DNA of 64,000 nt from JAPPFW01 sp965231815 (GCA_965231815.1 OZ246890.1:1364001-1428000), one strand, 5' to 3'; shown: positions 23,671-33,836, counted from the stretch's first letter. The notes: a model not told the origin generated them from the letters alone. Numbers and translations are program-made.

Positions 23671-25716
23671 TCAGCGCTCGCCCAACCCGAGGCTGCGCTC
23701 GTAACGCAAGCTCAGCCGCGAGATGGTAAAGGTGAATATCCAATAGAACAGCGCCATGAAGAACATCATCTGGGGCAGGGTGCCCTGGAAGCTGGGGTTG
23801 CTCTGCTGGGGAATGAAACCGCGCGCTATGAGCAGAACGTCGGCCAGCCCGATTATCGCCACCAAGGAGGTGTCCTTGAAGGCGATGATGACCGAACCTA
23901 CCAACGCCGGGATAACAGTTCGGATGGCTTGGGGCAGGATAACCAGCGAGGTGGACTGTACGAGGGACAAGCCGGTAGCTCGGGCCGCCTCGTACTGGCC
24001 CCTGTCGATCGCTTGCAGTCCTCCTCTGATGTTCTCCGCCACGTAGGCAGAGTTGAAAATGGTGATGGCGGCGACGATCCGTATGATCTCGTCGAACTCC
24101 ACCCCGGAGGGGAGGAAGGCGGTCAGCATTGCCGACCCGAAGAACAGCCAGGTGATCATGGGAACGCTCCGCACCAACTCGATATAGCCGGTGGCGAGCA
24201 TCCGGAAGATGGGCATTGTCGAAGTTCGTGCCAGAGCGAGGACCAGGCCGACGGGGAGGGAAAGGGTGATACCGCTGATGGCGAGGAGGATGGTCAGGTT
24301 GAACCCGCCGAGGAAGGTGGTTCCCTGAAACTCCAGCGAGGTGTCGGCGGCGCCTAGCCGGAAGGCGACCACTATCAAGAAGGTGGTGATGATCCAAGCC
24401 CGGACCAGGTTGGTCCTTCCCTGCTCGGTACCTCCGAAAGTGGGGGCCACCAGCACGAACAACGCCAAAGCGATGATGAGAACCCGATACAGGAACGGCA
24501 TCGGGACGAACCAGATAAACAGGGAGGTGAGCGCGAGGCCTGCCGCCAGAGATCTCACCTTCTCGACCGGCTCTCGTATTCTCAATCCCCCTATCAGTAC
24601 CGCCAGACCGACTAGCCATATGCCTACCGTCGCCCAGATAGAAGCCCCGTCGAAGACAATAGGAAGAGCTGCGATCGCCACGCCGGTAGCCATCACCACG
24701 CGGCCCGTGGCATCGTCTTTGGTCGGGAGGGCGAAAACCCTGATAGCGGCGCCGATCACAACGCTGAACAGCAGAACGGTGCCGAGGTCCGAGCGTAGGA
24801 ACGGTGTCTCGCCGAATCCGAGGATGTCCGACCAGTCGAGGATCGGATTGCGCTGGATGATAAAGATGATCACCGGATAGGAGAGGATCCAGGCCGAAAC
24901 CAGGAACCGCCTGAACCCCTTAGACCAGACGCGCTCGATCCAAAGACCGACCGGATAGGCGATCACCGTTAGGACGAACAGGATTGTCCACGGACCGGCC
25001 GTGGTTCGAGCGATGGGAGCGGTGGTCTCATCGAACTGCCCGAGCGGGACGGGAAGCCTTACGGTCCACAGGAGGATGGCGATGACCGCCATGCCGAGCA
25101 TCGGGACGACCAGCATCGAAACAGTCGGAGGATCCTCGATACTTCTGGACTTGAGCACCACCGAGTGGGCTGCCATACCCACCAGTACAGTCGCCACCAA
25201 CAGCCAGATACGGATCGTACTCCAGTCAGCCAGTGAATCGAACTGAAGTATGGGTAGCCCGGAGGTGTACGCCCCGGCGCCATGATGCATTATGGTTGTC
25301 ACCGCGAGGAGGACTGCTCCACTCCTTATTCCCTTGGCGAAGCTGGAGAGATCGATCCGACCGCCTGCTTCCCAAGAGACCAGCGACCACACCACAAGCA
25401 CGGCGAAAATCCCTAGTGACATCCAGATCCTGATCAGGTCGTCCTGGGGATAGGCCTGCACCATCAGCAGCTTCATGTTGTAGGTGACCGCTGACCACTT
25501 GCGTTCCGGAGAGAAGAGGTAGGTGGTTATGTACCGCAAGATGTTCAGGAGGATCAGCGCGAACACCAGGGTAAGTAAGGCGTTGAAGGTGATCTGTACC
25601 CAGGTGTGGCCGGAGAACAGGTTTTCCCGCATCCACCGCCACGGTCCGGAAGGCGGCGGCTCGGGGGCGTATTCGATAACCTCCAAAGTTTCAGGGGTGG
25701 GTGCTGCTTGGGTCAT
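23671..25716 (-). CDS. aapM: Amino-acid ABC transporter permease, oversized AapM-like
   Basis: 681 aa. The C-terminal ~230 residues are the binding-protein-dependent permease domain, with the EAA loop EAARATGLSLVQSTSLVILP and GTTFLGGFNLTILLAISG at its start. Rhizobial AapM is, from memory, about 380 aa; here the extra ~300 residues add roughly ten more hydrophobic segments before the permease core (for example LFVLTVIAYPVGLWI and VVMATGVAIAALPIV). It pairs with AapQ in the membrane. The start lies 1 bp past the aapQ stop, so translation is probably coupled. The function of the extra part is unknown. Confidence 0.88.
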   Translation of the reverse strand: MTQAAPTPETLEVIEYAPEPPPSGPWRWMRENLFSGHTWVQITFNALLTLVFALILLNILRYITTYLFSPERKWSAVTYNMKLLMVQAYPQDDLIRIWMSLGIFAVLVVWSLVSWEAGGRIDLSSFAKGIRSGAVLLAVTTIMHHGAGAYTSGLPILQFDSLADWSTIRIWLLVATVLVGMAAHSVVLKSRSIEDPPTVSMLVVPMLGMAVIAILLWTVRLPVPLGQFDETTAPIARTTAGPWTILFVLTVIAYPVGLWIERVWSKGFRRFLVSAWILSYPVIIFIIQRNPILDWSDILGFGETPFLRSDLGTVLLFSVVIGAAIRVFALPTKDDATGRVVMATGVAIAALPIVFDGASIWATVGIWLVGLAVLIGGLRIREPVEKVRSLAAGLALTSLFIWFVPMPFLYRVLIIALALFVLVAPTFGGTEQGRTNLVRAWIITTFLIVVAFRLGAADTSLEFQGTTFLGGFNLTILLAISGITLSLPVGLVLALARTSTMPIFRMLATGYIELVRSVPMITWLFFGSAMLTAFLPSGVEFDEIIRIVAAITIFNSAYVAENIRGGLQAIDRGQYEAARATGLSLVQSTSLVILPQAIRTVIPALVGSVIIAFKDTSLVAIIGLADVLLIARGFIPQQSNPSFQGTLPQMMFFMALFYWIFTFTISRLSLRYERSLGLGER

Positions 25717-25717
25717 G

Positions 25718-27271
25718 TCAACGCTCCACCAGTGTCATCTTTCGGTTGTAGTAGTTCACGATGCCCGACAAGATCAGGCTGACAATTGAGAAGAAACCCA
25801 TCCAGAAGATGAACACCGCGAGGGCTTGGCCTTCCTGATTGAAGATAGTTTGCCCGACCTGTACCACGTCGGCGTAGGCCACCGCGATTCCTAGTGAGGT
25901 GTTCTTGGCAAGGTTGAGGTACTGGGATCCGATCGGTGGAAGGATGATGCGGAACGCTTGAGGTAGGACGACCAGCCGCAGGGCTTGGCCCCTCCGCAAC
26001 CCGATCGCGGCGGCGGCTTCGCCTTGGCCACGGGGTACGGCCATGATTCCGGCTCGGACGATCTCGCCTATGAATGCGGCCGAGTAGAGGGTTACGCCCA
26101 GCCAAACCGCTACGAATCCCGGAGTGAGCGCCTTCCCGACGTCGGTCGCATACTGCGGGAATCGAGTCGGGACCACTACTTCGGGAAGCGTGAAACGTAG
26201 GGGATCTCCACCGGAGAAGTTGAACCTGGTGGCGAGAAACTCGAATAGGGGCTCTAGTCCCCAATTCATCTGGTACCAGAGAGACCGTCCGAGAACCCGC
26301 GACAGCGTGGCATCCCCCGGTCCTGAAATTAAGAACAGCATCACGCCGAGCCCCAAAACACCGGCCAACGCCAAACGGAAGGCGTCGTCGTCGGAGAGTT
26401 TGGCCATACCGGCAGGGGAGCGGAGGCGTTTCAGATATTGCAGGATGTAGCGCACCGCCAGCCAGACGGCCAGGGCGGCTAGCGCGAACTGGAAGACGAT
26501 GATCGGTACGGTCCCCGCTACCCAGGCAAGCGCGCTGAATAGCCATCCCAGCACTCCGGCGACGGGGTGGACGAACCAACCACCCACCAGGAACAACCCG
26601 AGCGCTCCGATCGACCATGCGAACGCGTGGGTTTCCCTGCCCTCACGTTCCTGGATCGCGATCCGGCGACGGTACACCCAGCGCGCCGCGACAATGCCGA
26701 CGATTACCAGAACCGTGTACTGCCAGCGTCCCGCCTGAGGGGTGAGCCAGGGGAAGGCGATACCCTTGGGGCTGGTGAACAACCATCCTTTCCCGGCCAA
26801 CTCGGGGGTGAGATCCGGCAAGAGTCCGATTATCAAGGCCTGCCAGAAGAGGATCTGGACCAGAAGGGGGATGTTACGGAAGAACTCTATGTAGGAGTTG
26901 GCAATTCGGGAGACGATCCAGTTGGAGGACAGCCTGGACACCCCGATCAGGGTGCCTAGGAGGGTGGCTGCTATGACGCCGCTCCATGTGACCCTGAGCA
27001 TGTTGACCATGCCTACCGCCAAGGCTTCCAAACCCGATTCGGGATCGGTATTGAACCCTTCCCCGAGTTTTACCCCGAGCGGCTCTCCGAGAAAGTCCCA
27101 TGAGAACGGGATTCCGGTTGCCCGGAGATTGGAGGTGGCCTGGGTGATGAGAATGTAGCCGAGCCAGAGTAGACCGAACAGGACCCCGATCTGGGTAGCC
27201 CATTTGATAACCACCACATTTCGCCACACCGGTGGCCGGGTTTGGGAGTCATTTTGTGTGGGTGTGACCAA
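25718..27271 (-). CDS. aapQ: Amino-acid ABC transporter permease, AapQ-like
   Basis: 517 aa. The N-terminal half has the AapQ pattern with the first membrane span after VVIKWATQIGVLFGLLWLGY and GLVNMLRV-like GMVNMLRVTWSGVIAATLLG, then NIPLLVQILFWQ. The C-terminal half carries the EAA loop GEAAAAIGLRRGQALRLVVLP and NTSLGIAVAYADVVQVG. Insertions between spans make it ~120 residues longer than classic AapQ. It follows the hairpin after aapJ, and its end abuts aapM. Complete. Confidence 0.9.
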   Translation of the reverse strand: MVTPTQNDSQTRPPVWRNVVVIKWATQIGVLFGLLWLGYILITQATSNLRATGIPFSWDFLGEPLGVKLGEGFNTDPESGLEALAVGMVNMLRVTWSGVIAATLLGTLIGVSRLSSNWIVSRIANSYIEFFRNIPLLVQILFWQALIIGLLPDLTPELAGKGWLFTSPKGIAFPWLTPQAGRWQYTVLVIVGIVAARWVYRRRIAIQEREGRETHAFAWSIGALGLFLVGGWFVHPVAGVLGWLFSALAWVAGTVPIIVFQFALAALAVWLAVRYILQYLKRLRSPAGMAKLSDDDAFRLALAGVLGLGVMLFLISGPGDATLSRVLGRSLWYQMNWGLEPLFEFLATRFNFSGGDPLRFTLPEVVVPTRFPQYATDVGKALTPGFVAVWLGVTLYSAAFIGEIVRAGIMAVPRGQGEAAAAIGLRRGQALRLVVLPQAFRIILPPIGSQYLNLAKNTSLGIAVAYADVVQVGQTIFNQEGQALAVFIFWMGFFSIVSLILSGIVNYYNRKMTLVER

Positions 27272-27481
27272 CAGTTTCCGTTCTTAACCGGGTTCCCTGG
27301 AGTGCCGACAAGCCGTCGGGATTCTCTCTTTAACATGTACCCTACCAAAGGAGGGTACCGGAAATGGTCTAGCGGGCCACGCACTCCGGCAAGCTACGTA
27401 CAAATGATCTGTACACAGGGCGCGAACCCCTTATTGCGGACCTTTCAAGCATCTTCCTGAGACCCTACCAACAAGTTACGC

Positions 27482-27516
27482 GAGAAAGGGGGCGCCGAGT
27501 GGCGGCCCCCTTTCTC
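27482..27516 (-). terminator. Long hairpin between aapJ and aapQ (partial terminator or mRNA stabiliser)
   Basis: GAGAAAGGGGGC (27482-27493) pairs perfectly with GCCCCCTTTCTC (27505-27516), a 12-bp stem 26 bp past the aapJ stop. On the minus strand it would lower expression of the permease genes relative to the binding protein. Confidence 0.65.
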
Positions 27517-27541
27517 ATAGTCTTGGAACCGACTAGTCGCC

Positions 27542-28702
27542 TTAACGGGCCGGTGGTGCGTAGACCAGACCTCCTTCGGTCCATCTGGCGTTTGCGGAAC
27601 CGGCTCTGGTGAAACCGAGCGGCGCCAGGTTGTTTACGTAGATCTCGTCGTAGTTACCTACCTGGCGAATGGCTTGGGCATAGCCGTCGGCCGCAATACC
27701 CATCTTGGTCTGCAGCTCGTCGTCGCCTACCCCGAGGAAGCGACCGGCTTCCGGATCGGGCGGGTTGGCGATCATCTCATCGATGTTCGCAGAGGTAACG
27801 CCCTTCTCGTCGGCGATGATCAGCACGTATACCAACCAGTTGACGACATCAGCCCACTGGCTGTCATTCTGCCGGTACATCGGTCCGAGCGGTTCCTTGG
27901 AGATCGGAGTGGTGGGGAAGATGATCCATTCGCCTTCGGCGATCTCCCCGTTCTGGATGGCTGCGTACCGGTGACCGAAGAGGGCCGATCCATCGGTCGT
28001 TACCAGGTCACACGACCCGGCACGGAACAACTCCATCGCCTCCGGGAAGTTTTCGACCGTAACGAGATCTATCTCGGCGCCTACCACCCGGGCACCCTCG
28101 GTGATGTTCTTCTCGGTGGTGGTCCCGGCGTTGGTGCAGAGTCGGGCCCCGTCCACATCTTCCAGAGTCGAGGCATCGTCAAAGCCGAAGTCGGCTTTAC
28201 CCATGATCTGCTGACCATCGAAGAAAGTGGTGGGTCCGAAGTCGCCGCCGATCTCGGTGTCCCGGCTCTGGGTCCAAGTCGTATTGCGGAACAGTACGTC
28301 GACCTCACCCGCAGCCAGCACGTTGAAGCGCTCTGCGGCGGTCGTACCGACAAACTCGACCGCGTTCGCATCGCCCAATACGGCGGCTGCGAGAGCGCGG
28401 CAGTAGTCGGCGTCGAATCCGCTGAACGATCCGTCGTCCTGGGGTTCGGCGAAACCGATGGCGCTGGTGGAAACCCCGCAGCGTAGGGATCCACGGGCCT
28501 GAACGTCTGCCAGGGTACCGCCTTGGCTCAGGTCAATCGTGACCTCGGTCGCCGCGGTTGTCTCCGCTACGGCGGATGTGGTGGGCGCTTCTGTGGCGGC
28601 CGTAGTGGTGGCCTGGGTGTCCGGGGTTGTATCGCCGTCACCCTCGCATGCAACTGCTACCAATGCCATGATTGCTAGCAGGAGCGTGATCTTTCTAGTC
28701 AT
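27542..28702 (-). CDS. aapJ: Amino-acid ABC transporter substrate-binding lipoprotein
   Basis: 386 aa. A signal peptide with a lipobox-like end (LLLAIMALVAVAC) is followed by a Thr/Ala/Glu-rich linker and a periplasmic-binding fold of the AapJ type: GSLRCGVSTSAIGFAEP, GFDADYCRALAAAVLGD and TERFNVLAAGEVDVLFRNTT-like AAERFNVLAAGEVDVLF. It binds polar amino acids outside the membrane and hands them to AapQM. As in other such operons it is first and followed by a hairpin, so it should be the most abundant component. The C-terminus is encoded up to 27542. Confidence 0.93.
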   Translation of the reverse strand: MTRKITLLLAIMALVAVACEGDGDTTPDTQATTTAATEAPTTSAVAETTAATEVTIDLSQGGTLADVQARGSLRCGVSTSAIGFAEPQDDGSFSGFDADYCRALAAAVLGDANAVEFVGTTAAERFNVLAAGEVDVLFRNTTWTQSRDTEIGGDFGPTTFFDGQQIMGKADFGFDDASTLEDVDGARLCTNAGTTTEKNITEGARVVGAEIDLVTVENFPEAMELFRAGSCDLVTTDGSALFGHRYAAIQNGEIAEGEWIIFPTTPISKEPLGPMYRQNDSQWADVVNWLVYVLIIADEKGVTSANIDEMIANPPDPEAGRFLGVGDDELQTKMGIAADGYAQAIRQVGNYDEIYVNNLAPLGFTRAGSANARWTEGGLVYAPPAR

Positions 28703-28819
28703 CCGATGCTCCTTCCATTCGGTCCGACTCCTTCAAGGAGCTTACATGTATCCCGCAGGATAACCCGTGCATATCCGGGTTACGTGGCGTCTGGCCGATA
28801 CCCGGCCCTGAGTTCTTCC

Positions 28820-28934
28820 TAGGAGGGTGCTGAGAAACCCCGCACAAAGGGGTTCACTAGCTAACCCGCAACTTTCTGACCAGGGGGTTTGCCGACCACC
28901 GAACCCCGTACGATTCGTTTTCAGGACCTTCCTA
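28820..28934. mobile_element. MITE copy 2
   Basis: 115 bp, TAGGAGGGTGCTGAGAAACC at the left and, at the right, TCAGGACCTTCCTA (one mismatch). It ends 23 bp past the dxs stop, which is read from the other strand. Confidence 0.85.
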
Positions 28935-28957
28935 AAGCCGTGCTCCATCCACGCCGA

Positions 28958-30802
28958 CTAGAGGTGTTTCTTGATTATGGAGGAGACTCCGGCTGCGTCT
29001 AGTCCGAATCCCGCGAGAATGTCGCCGACCTTTCCGTGGGTGATGTGGACCGTCGGAATCCCGAGCACGAGTACCGGCGTGGTAGTCGACCGCGATACCC
29101 TTTCGCGGATGGACTCGCCGATACCCCCGGCCCGCAGCCCGTCTTCCACCGTAACCACCAGCCGATGGCGGACCGCGTCGGCGATCATCACCGGATCGAG
29201 GGGTTTTACCACCCTCGGATCCCAGACGGAGCAACTTAGCCCATCCGATGCCAGCAGGTCGGCAGCTTCGATCGCGGTGGCAAACATCTTTCCGACCCCG
29301 ATCAAGCAGACATCCTCCCCCTCTCTAGCCCGGCGGGCAGACAGCGAGACGCCTACCTCGGAGGGACCAACTCGGGGAGCTGCGGTCTTAGGCCAGCGAA
29401 TCGCGGTCGGGCCGTCGGTGATCTGCAACGCGGTGTCGAGCATCACCGGCAACTCATCGAAAGATGAGGGGGCGAATATCGTCATCCCGGGGATCTTCGA
29501 CAGGAGCACCATATCGAGCGTTCCGTGATGCGAAGCGCCGTCGTCACCGGTGATTCCCGACCGATCAACGCAAAAAACTACCGGACAACCATGCAATGCC
29601 GTGTCGAGGTTGATCTGATCCAATGCTCGGGTGAGAAAGGTGGAGTAGATTGCCACTACCGGCCGCAGGCCGCCCATGGCCATGCCGGTCGCCATCGTCA
29701 CGGCGTGCTGTTCGGCTATACCAACATCGAACACCCTCTCCGGGAAGCGGGACATGAAGGGCAACAATCCGGTCGAGTCCGGCATGGCGGCCGTCACCGC
29801 TACCAGATCGGGGTTCTTCTCTGCGAGCGCCACGAGGTGGTCGGCGAACGCCGCGGTGTAGCTGCCCTGCTTGATGGAAGACAGGTCGTGCATGTTCTTG
29901 ATCGGATCTCGTTCCGCCGGCTTGTAACCCCTACCTTTCTGGGTGACAACATGTACCACGGTGGGGCCTTCAAAGAGCTTGACTCTTCTCAGCACCTTCT
30001 CCAGTTCCGTTATCTCGTGCCCGTTGTAAGGCCCTACGTAGTGGATTCCGAACTGTTCGAAGACCGCGGGTGGATCCCACATCTGGCGGATAGCCATCTT
30101 GGTGGCGTCAATACCCCGGCGGAGCATGTCACCCACCCAGGGAATCGATTCCGCAATCTGTTCGATCCGTTGTTGCCTGCGCATATAGACCGGATTAGAG
30201 CGGATCTTGATGAGGCTCTCAGAAAGGCGGGAGATGGTAGGGGCATATGACCGACCGTTATCGTTGAATATGATGGTCACATTACTCTGCGAATGGCCGA
30301 GATTGTTCAAGCCTTCCATGGCCATTCCGCCGGTAAGTGAACCATCCCCGACGACTGCTACTACGTGGCGGTTCTCTCCGCGGGTTTTGAATGCGCCGGC
30401 CAGTCCATGGGCATAGGAAAGGGCGGTCGATGCATGACTGTTCTCGATCCAGTCGTGAGCCGACTCGACCCGACTCGGATAACCCGACAAGCCACCCGGG
30501 CGCCTCAGACTATCGAAGTCCGGTCGGCGACCAGTGAGCAGCTTGTGGGGATAGGCTTGGTGGCCGGTGTCGAATAGGAGGACATCCTTGGGAGACTCGA
30601 AGACGCGATGCAGGCTGATGGTGAGCTCCACGATTCCGAGGTTCGAGCCCAAGTGACCGCCGTTGTGGTTGACCGTCGACACTATTACCCGGCGAATCTC
30701 GGCCGCCAGCCGGGATAGCGCGCCCGTATCGAGATCCTTCAGGTCCTCCGGCCCTCTTATCCGGTCCAGAAGCGGGGTTTGGGTTGGGTTCATGTCGGTC
30801 AT
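28958..30802 (-). CDS. dxs: 1-deoxy-D-xylulose-5-phosphate synthase
   Basis: 614 aa, full length. The thiamine-diphosphate site is VGDGSLTGGMAMEGLNN, with GGHLGSNLGIVELT near the N-terminus and HSHASTALSYA-like NSHASTALSYAHGLAGA. The transketolase pyrimidine domain has DVGIAEQHAVTMATGMA, and the C-terminal domain is complete (VVTVEDGLRAGGIG). It condenses pyruvate and glyceraldehyde-3-phosphate, the first step of the MEP isoprenoid pathway, consistent with menaquinone side-chain supply. It stands as a single gene with a MITE just past its stop. Confidence 0.97.
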   Translation of the reverse strand: MTDMNPTQTPLLDRIRGPEDLKDLDTGALSRLAAEIRRVIVSTVNHNGGHLGSNLGIVELTISLHRVFESPKDVLLFDTGHQAYPHKLLTGRRPDFDSLRRPGGLSGYPSRVESAHDWIENSHASTALSYAHGLAGAFKTRGENRHVVAVVGDGSLTGGMAMEGLNNLGHSQSNVTIIFNDNGRSYAPTISRLSESLIKIRSNPVYMRRQQRIEQIAESIPWVGDMLRRGIDATKMAIRQMWDPPAVFEQFGIHYVGPYNGHEITELEKVLRRVKLFEGPTVVHVVTQKGRGYKPAERDPIKNMHDLSSIKQGSYTAAFADHLVALAEKNPDLVAVTAAMPDSTGLLPFMSRFPERVFDVGIAEQHAVTMATGMAMGGLRPVVAIYSTFLTRALDQINLDTALHGCPVVFCVDRSGITGDDGASHHGTLDMVLLSKIPGMTIFAPSSFDELPVMLDTALQITDGPTAIRWPKTAAPRVGPSEVGVSLSARRAREGEDVCLIGVGKMFATAIEAADLLASDGLSCSVWDPRVVKPLDPVMIADAVRHRLVVTVEDGLRAGGIGESIRERVSRSTTTPVLVLGIPTVHITHGKVGDILAGFGLDAAGVSSIIKKHL

Positions 30803-30969
30803 TCTGGTTGACGTTTGCCAGTTGCCCCAAGTTAAGGATTATCGAATCCTACAGTAGGTCCCGCGGCCTTCAGGAATAGGATCGCCCGGTCCGAAACCGG
30901 CCCTACGCCGGGTCGGGGCAGAGTATTCGATACAACCCGCCCGGCATCGCTTGGACTCTCGTAGTCCGG

Positions 30970-31467
30970 TCACCGTGGGCGTCTGGTCAAGAGCCGGGGC
31001 CGTACGAACAACTCCAGTTGGCCAGTTCTCCATTCTAGATCTGCCCAGCGTCTAATAGGTATGCTTATCGATGCTAGGCTAGCGGTAGTTACTCTCAAGT
31101 TGTTACCCGTTATTCCCTCCAGGAATCCTGACATGGTTGGCTCGTGACCGACCACCATGACCCGATCGGCCTTGTCGACCTGACGTATAAGGTTCAAGAC
31201 AAAGGTTGGATGGGCGCCGTATAGTCCGGCCGACTCGCGAATACGCGTTTCCCATCCTCCGGTTGAAGCGGCTATACGGGCTGTGTCGACGGTCCGGACC
31301 GCCGGGGAGGTCAGCAGGAGGTCCGGGGCAATCCGATGGTCCGCCACGAACCTGCCTACGGCTTTGGCAGACCGGATCCCTCGCTTGTTCAAGGGCCGTT
31401 CTCGATCCGTTCCGTATTCGGTGTTCCAATCCGACTTGGCGTGCCGGAGGAGCATCAAGGTCGCCAT
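30970..31467 (-). CDS. SixA-like histidine phosphatase
   Basis: 165 aa from the ATG at 31467; a longer open frame begins at 31539 but its extra residues are not family-like. It has the RHG-type catalytic motif LLRHAKSDW, then RPLNKRG, SPAVRTVDTA and the second His in VVGHEPTMSGFLEG. SixA proteins remove phosphate from phosphohistidine of His-kinase or PTS domains, though actinobacterial relatives may act on small phosphoesters. Its neighbours (dxs and ppk) do not clarify the substrate. Confidence 0.88.
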   Translation of the reverse strand: MATLMLLRHAKSDWNTEYGTDRERPLNKRGIRSAKAVGRFVADHRIAPDLLLTSPAVRTVDTARIAASTGGWETRIRESAGLYGAHPTFVLNLIRQVDKADRVMVVGHEPTMSGFLEGITGNNLRVTTASLASISIPIRRWADLEWRTGQLELFVRPRLLTRRPR

Positions 31468-31645
31468 TCTAGGGCCCCGATTCTTGATGGGCAGGGGTTT
31501 GCGGAGCGAATAGTCCGAGGTCTTTCGCCTCCTGACCATGGATTATAGCTTTGTTATAACTCCCGTTCCGTTTCGCTGTTCATCGGGGTGGGTGAATGGA
31601 GGGCTAGGCAGTCGCGGGCGTGACGCAGTACGACGCGCTCGGGCC

Positions 31646-31759
31646 AAGAAGGATGCTGAAAAACCCCGTATAAAAGGGTTCCGCCGCTAACCCACAACTC
31701 TCTGACCAGGCGGTTGCCGACCACCTAACCCCGTGAGATTCGTTTTCAGGACCCCCCTA
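31646..31759. mobile_element. MITE copy 3 (most degenerate)
   Basis: 114 bp. The left end is AAGAAGGATGCTGAAAAACC and the right TCAGGACCCCCCTA. It ends 17 bp past the minus-strand ppk stop. Confidence 0.75.
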
Positions 31760-31775
31760 TCGGAGATATGAGAAA

Positions 31776-33836
31776 TCAGGGCTTCCGAGCCCGCCGGGAT
31801 CGGGATCGTTCTATAGCTCGTTCCATCAGTTCCTGGTGCGCGTTGACGTTCCCGCGATGTCTGCGCGGTTCGTAGGAACCATCAGGCTGGAGCACCCAGG
31901 CAAGATGATCGTCAGCCCTACACAGGTCGAGTATCTCCTCCAGTCGTTTCTGCGCTTCCGGATCCTCGATCGGGATGAGAGCCTCCACCCTTCGGTCAAG
32001 GTTTCTGGGCATCAGGTCGGCCGATCCGATGTAATACTTGAACCCGCGCTCCGGTCGGCCGAATCTGAGGATGCGTGAATGCTCGAGAAACCGACCGACG
32101 ATCGATCGTACCGTGATGTTCTCGCTCATTCCCGGCACGCCCGGACGTAGACAGCACGCGCCCCGGACGATGAGATCGATCCGCGTGCCGGCTCGCGAAG
32201 CGTCGTAGAAGGCCTCGATGATGGTGTCGTCCACCAGCCCATTCATCTTGGCCACCACATGTCCGTCCGGATACTCGCTCTCTTGCCGGATCATCTCGAT
32301 TATGAACGACCGGATGCTTGCCGGGGCGACTACCAGCTTGCGATATGACGTCTGCTTGCTGTAGCCGGTCAACTGGTTGAAGAGATCGCTCACGTCGGCG
32401 CCGATCTCCGGATCCTTGGTGAATATCCCGACGTCTTCGTAGAGGCGCGCCGTACCCTCGTTGTAGTTACCGGTGCCTGTGTGGACGTAGCGGGCCAGCT
32501 TGCCCTTCTCCTCCCGAACCACCAAACAAAGCTTGGCGTGGGTCTTGAGACCTACCAGCCCGTACACGACGTGGACTCCGGCCTCTTCCAAGGTCTGGGC
32601 TCGGGCTATGTTTCGCTGCTCTTCGAAGCGAGCCTTTAACTCGACTAGGGCGACCACCTGCTTGCCGAGTTCGGCGGCGGTGACGAGTGAACGGACAATG
32701 GTGCTGTCGGGGGAGGTTCGGTATAGGGTCTGCTTTATGCCTAGGACTTGGGGGTCGTGGGCCGCTTGGTGGACGAACTCCGCCGTCGAAGCCGCAAAGG
32801 ATTCGTATGGATGGTGAACCAGCAGGTCGCCACGGCTGATCACCTTGAAGAAATCGTAGTTACCGGTGATCCGCGCCGGGACAGCCGGAGGGTAGGGCTT
32901 CCACCGGTGGTCCGGTAGGTCCACGTCAGCCAGCATCGCTAGCGATCCGAGTCCGATCAGTCCCGAGATCCGGTACACGTGGTGGTCCTCGATTTCAAGT
33001 TCTCGCATCAGCAGTTGCAGCACGTCCGGGTCGATGTCGCGCTCCACTTCCAAGCGCATCACCCGACCCCGTCGACGCCGACCCAATTCCGACTTGAGGG
33101 CTTCCAGCAGGTCGTTGGTCTCGAACTCGGCGATCTGGTAATCCGTGTTGCGGGTGAGCCGGAACGGATGGCACTCGGTGACTTCCATTCCCGGGAAGAG
33201 TTCATCCAGATGGGCCGAGATCAGCTGCTCGAGGGGGACGAAGCCCTCGCGCCGGGGCAGTTCGATGAAGCGGGGAAGGATAGGTGGAACCTTGACACGG
33301 GCGAATCTCTGGATGCCGGTTTCCGGTTCTCTGACCATTATCGCCAGGTTCATCGACAGGTTGGAGATGTACGGGAACGGGTGAGCCGGATCTACGGCCA
33401 GGGGTGTCAATACCGGATAGACCTGTTCGTGGAAGACATCGGTCAGATACCGGCGATGCTGATCATCCAACTCCTTCCAGAGAAGAATCCGAATGCCGAT
33501 CCGCTCGAGTTCCGGCAGGATCTCAGAGCGGAACACCTCGCTCTGATACTCGCTGATTTCTATGACGTTGCTGCGGATGCGATGCAACAATTCCCCCACT
33601 CGCACCCCTTGATCCTGAAACTCCTCGAGCCCGGCCTCAAGCCCTTCGTCGAGTCCGGCAACTCGCACCTGGTAGATCTCGTCGATGAGATCGCTGACGA
33701 TGGCGATATACCTGACCCGTTCCAGGAGGGGTGTGGTCTCGCGCTCGGCTTGGGCAGTAACACGCCGCACGAACTCGAGTAGCGATAGTTCCCTGACCAG
33801 GAAGGATGCGCCCGAATCGGGGCTGTGCCTGATCAT
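31776..33836 (-). CDS. ppk: Polyphosphate kinase 1
   Basis: 686 aa with all PPK1 parts: the N domain (RELSLLEFVRRV), the head (HPFPYISNLSMNLAI) and the two phospholipase-D-like C domains with the phospho-acceptor His in GLKTHAKLCLVVR and the second His region MSENITVRSIVGRFLEHSRI. It reversibly polymerises ATP gamma-phosphate into polyphosphate at the membrane. The GTP/ATG-proximal start (33836) overlaps the end of the TetR-type gene (ATGA type), so the regulator and ppk are co-transcribed. A MITE sits right after the stop. Confidence 0.96.
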   Translation of the reverse strand: MIRHSPDSGASFLVRELSLLEFVRRVTAQAERETTPLLERVRYIAIVSDLIDEIYQVRVAGLDEGLEAGLEEFQDQGVRVGELLHRIRSNVIEISEYQSEVFRSEILPELERIGIRILLWKELDDQHRRYLTDVFHEQVYPVLTPLAVDPAHPFPYISNLSMNLAIMVREPETGIQRFARVKVPPILPRFIELPRREGFVPLEQLISAHLDELFPGMEVTECHPFRLTRNTDYQIAEFETNDLLEALKSELGRRRRGRVMRLEVERDIDPDVLQLLMRELEIEDHHVYRISGLIGLGSLAMLADVDLPDHRWKPYPPAVPARITGNYDFFKVISRGDLLVHHPYESFAASTAEFVHQAAHDPQVLGIKQTLYRTSPDSTIVRSLVTAAELGKQVVALVELKARFEEQRNIARAQTLEEAGVHVVYGLVGLKTHAKLCLVVREEKGKLARYVHTGTGNYNEGTARLYEDVGIFTKDPEIGADVSDLFNQLTGYSKQTSYRKLVVAPASIRSFIIEMIRQESEYPDGHVVAKMNGLVDDTIIEAFYDASRAGTRIDLIVRGACCLRPGVPGMSENITVRSIVGRFLEHSRILRFGRPERGFKYYIGSADLMPRNLDRRVEALIPIEDPEAQKRLEEILDLCRADDHLAWVLQPDGSYEPRRHRGNVNAHQELMERAIERSRSRRARKP

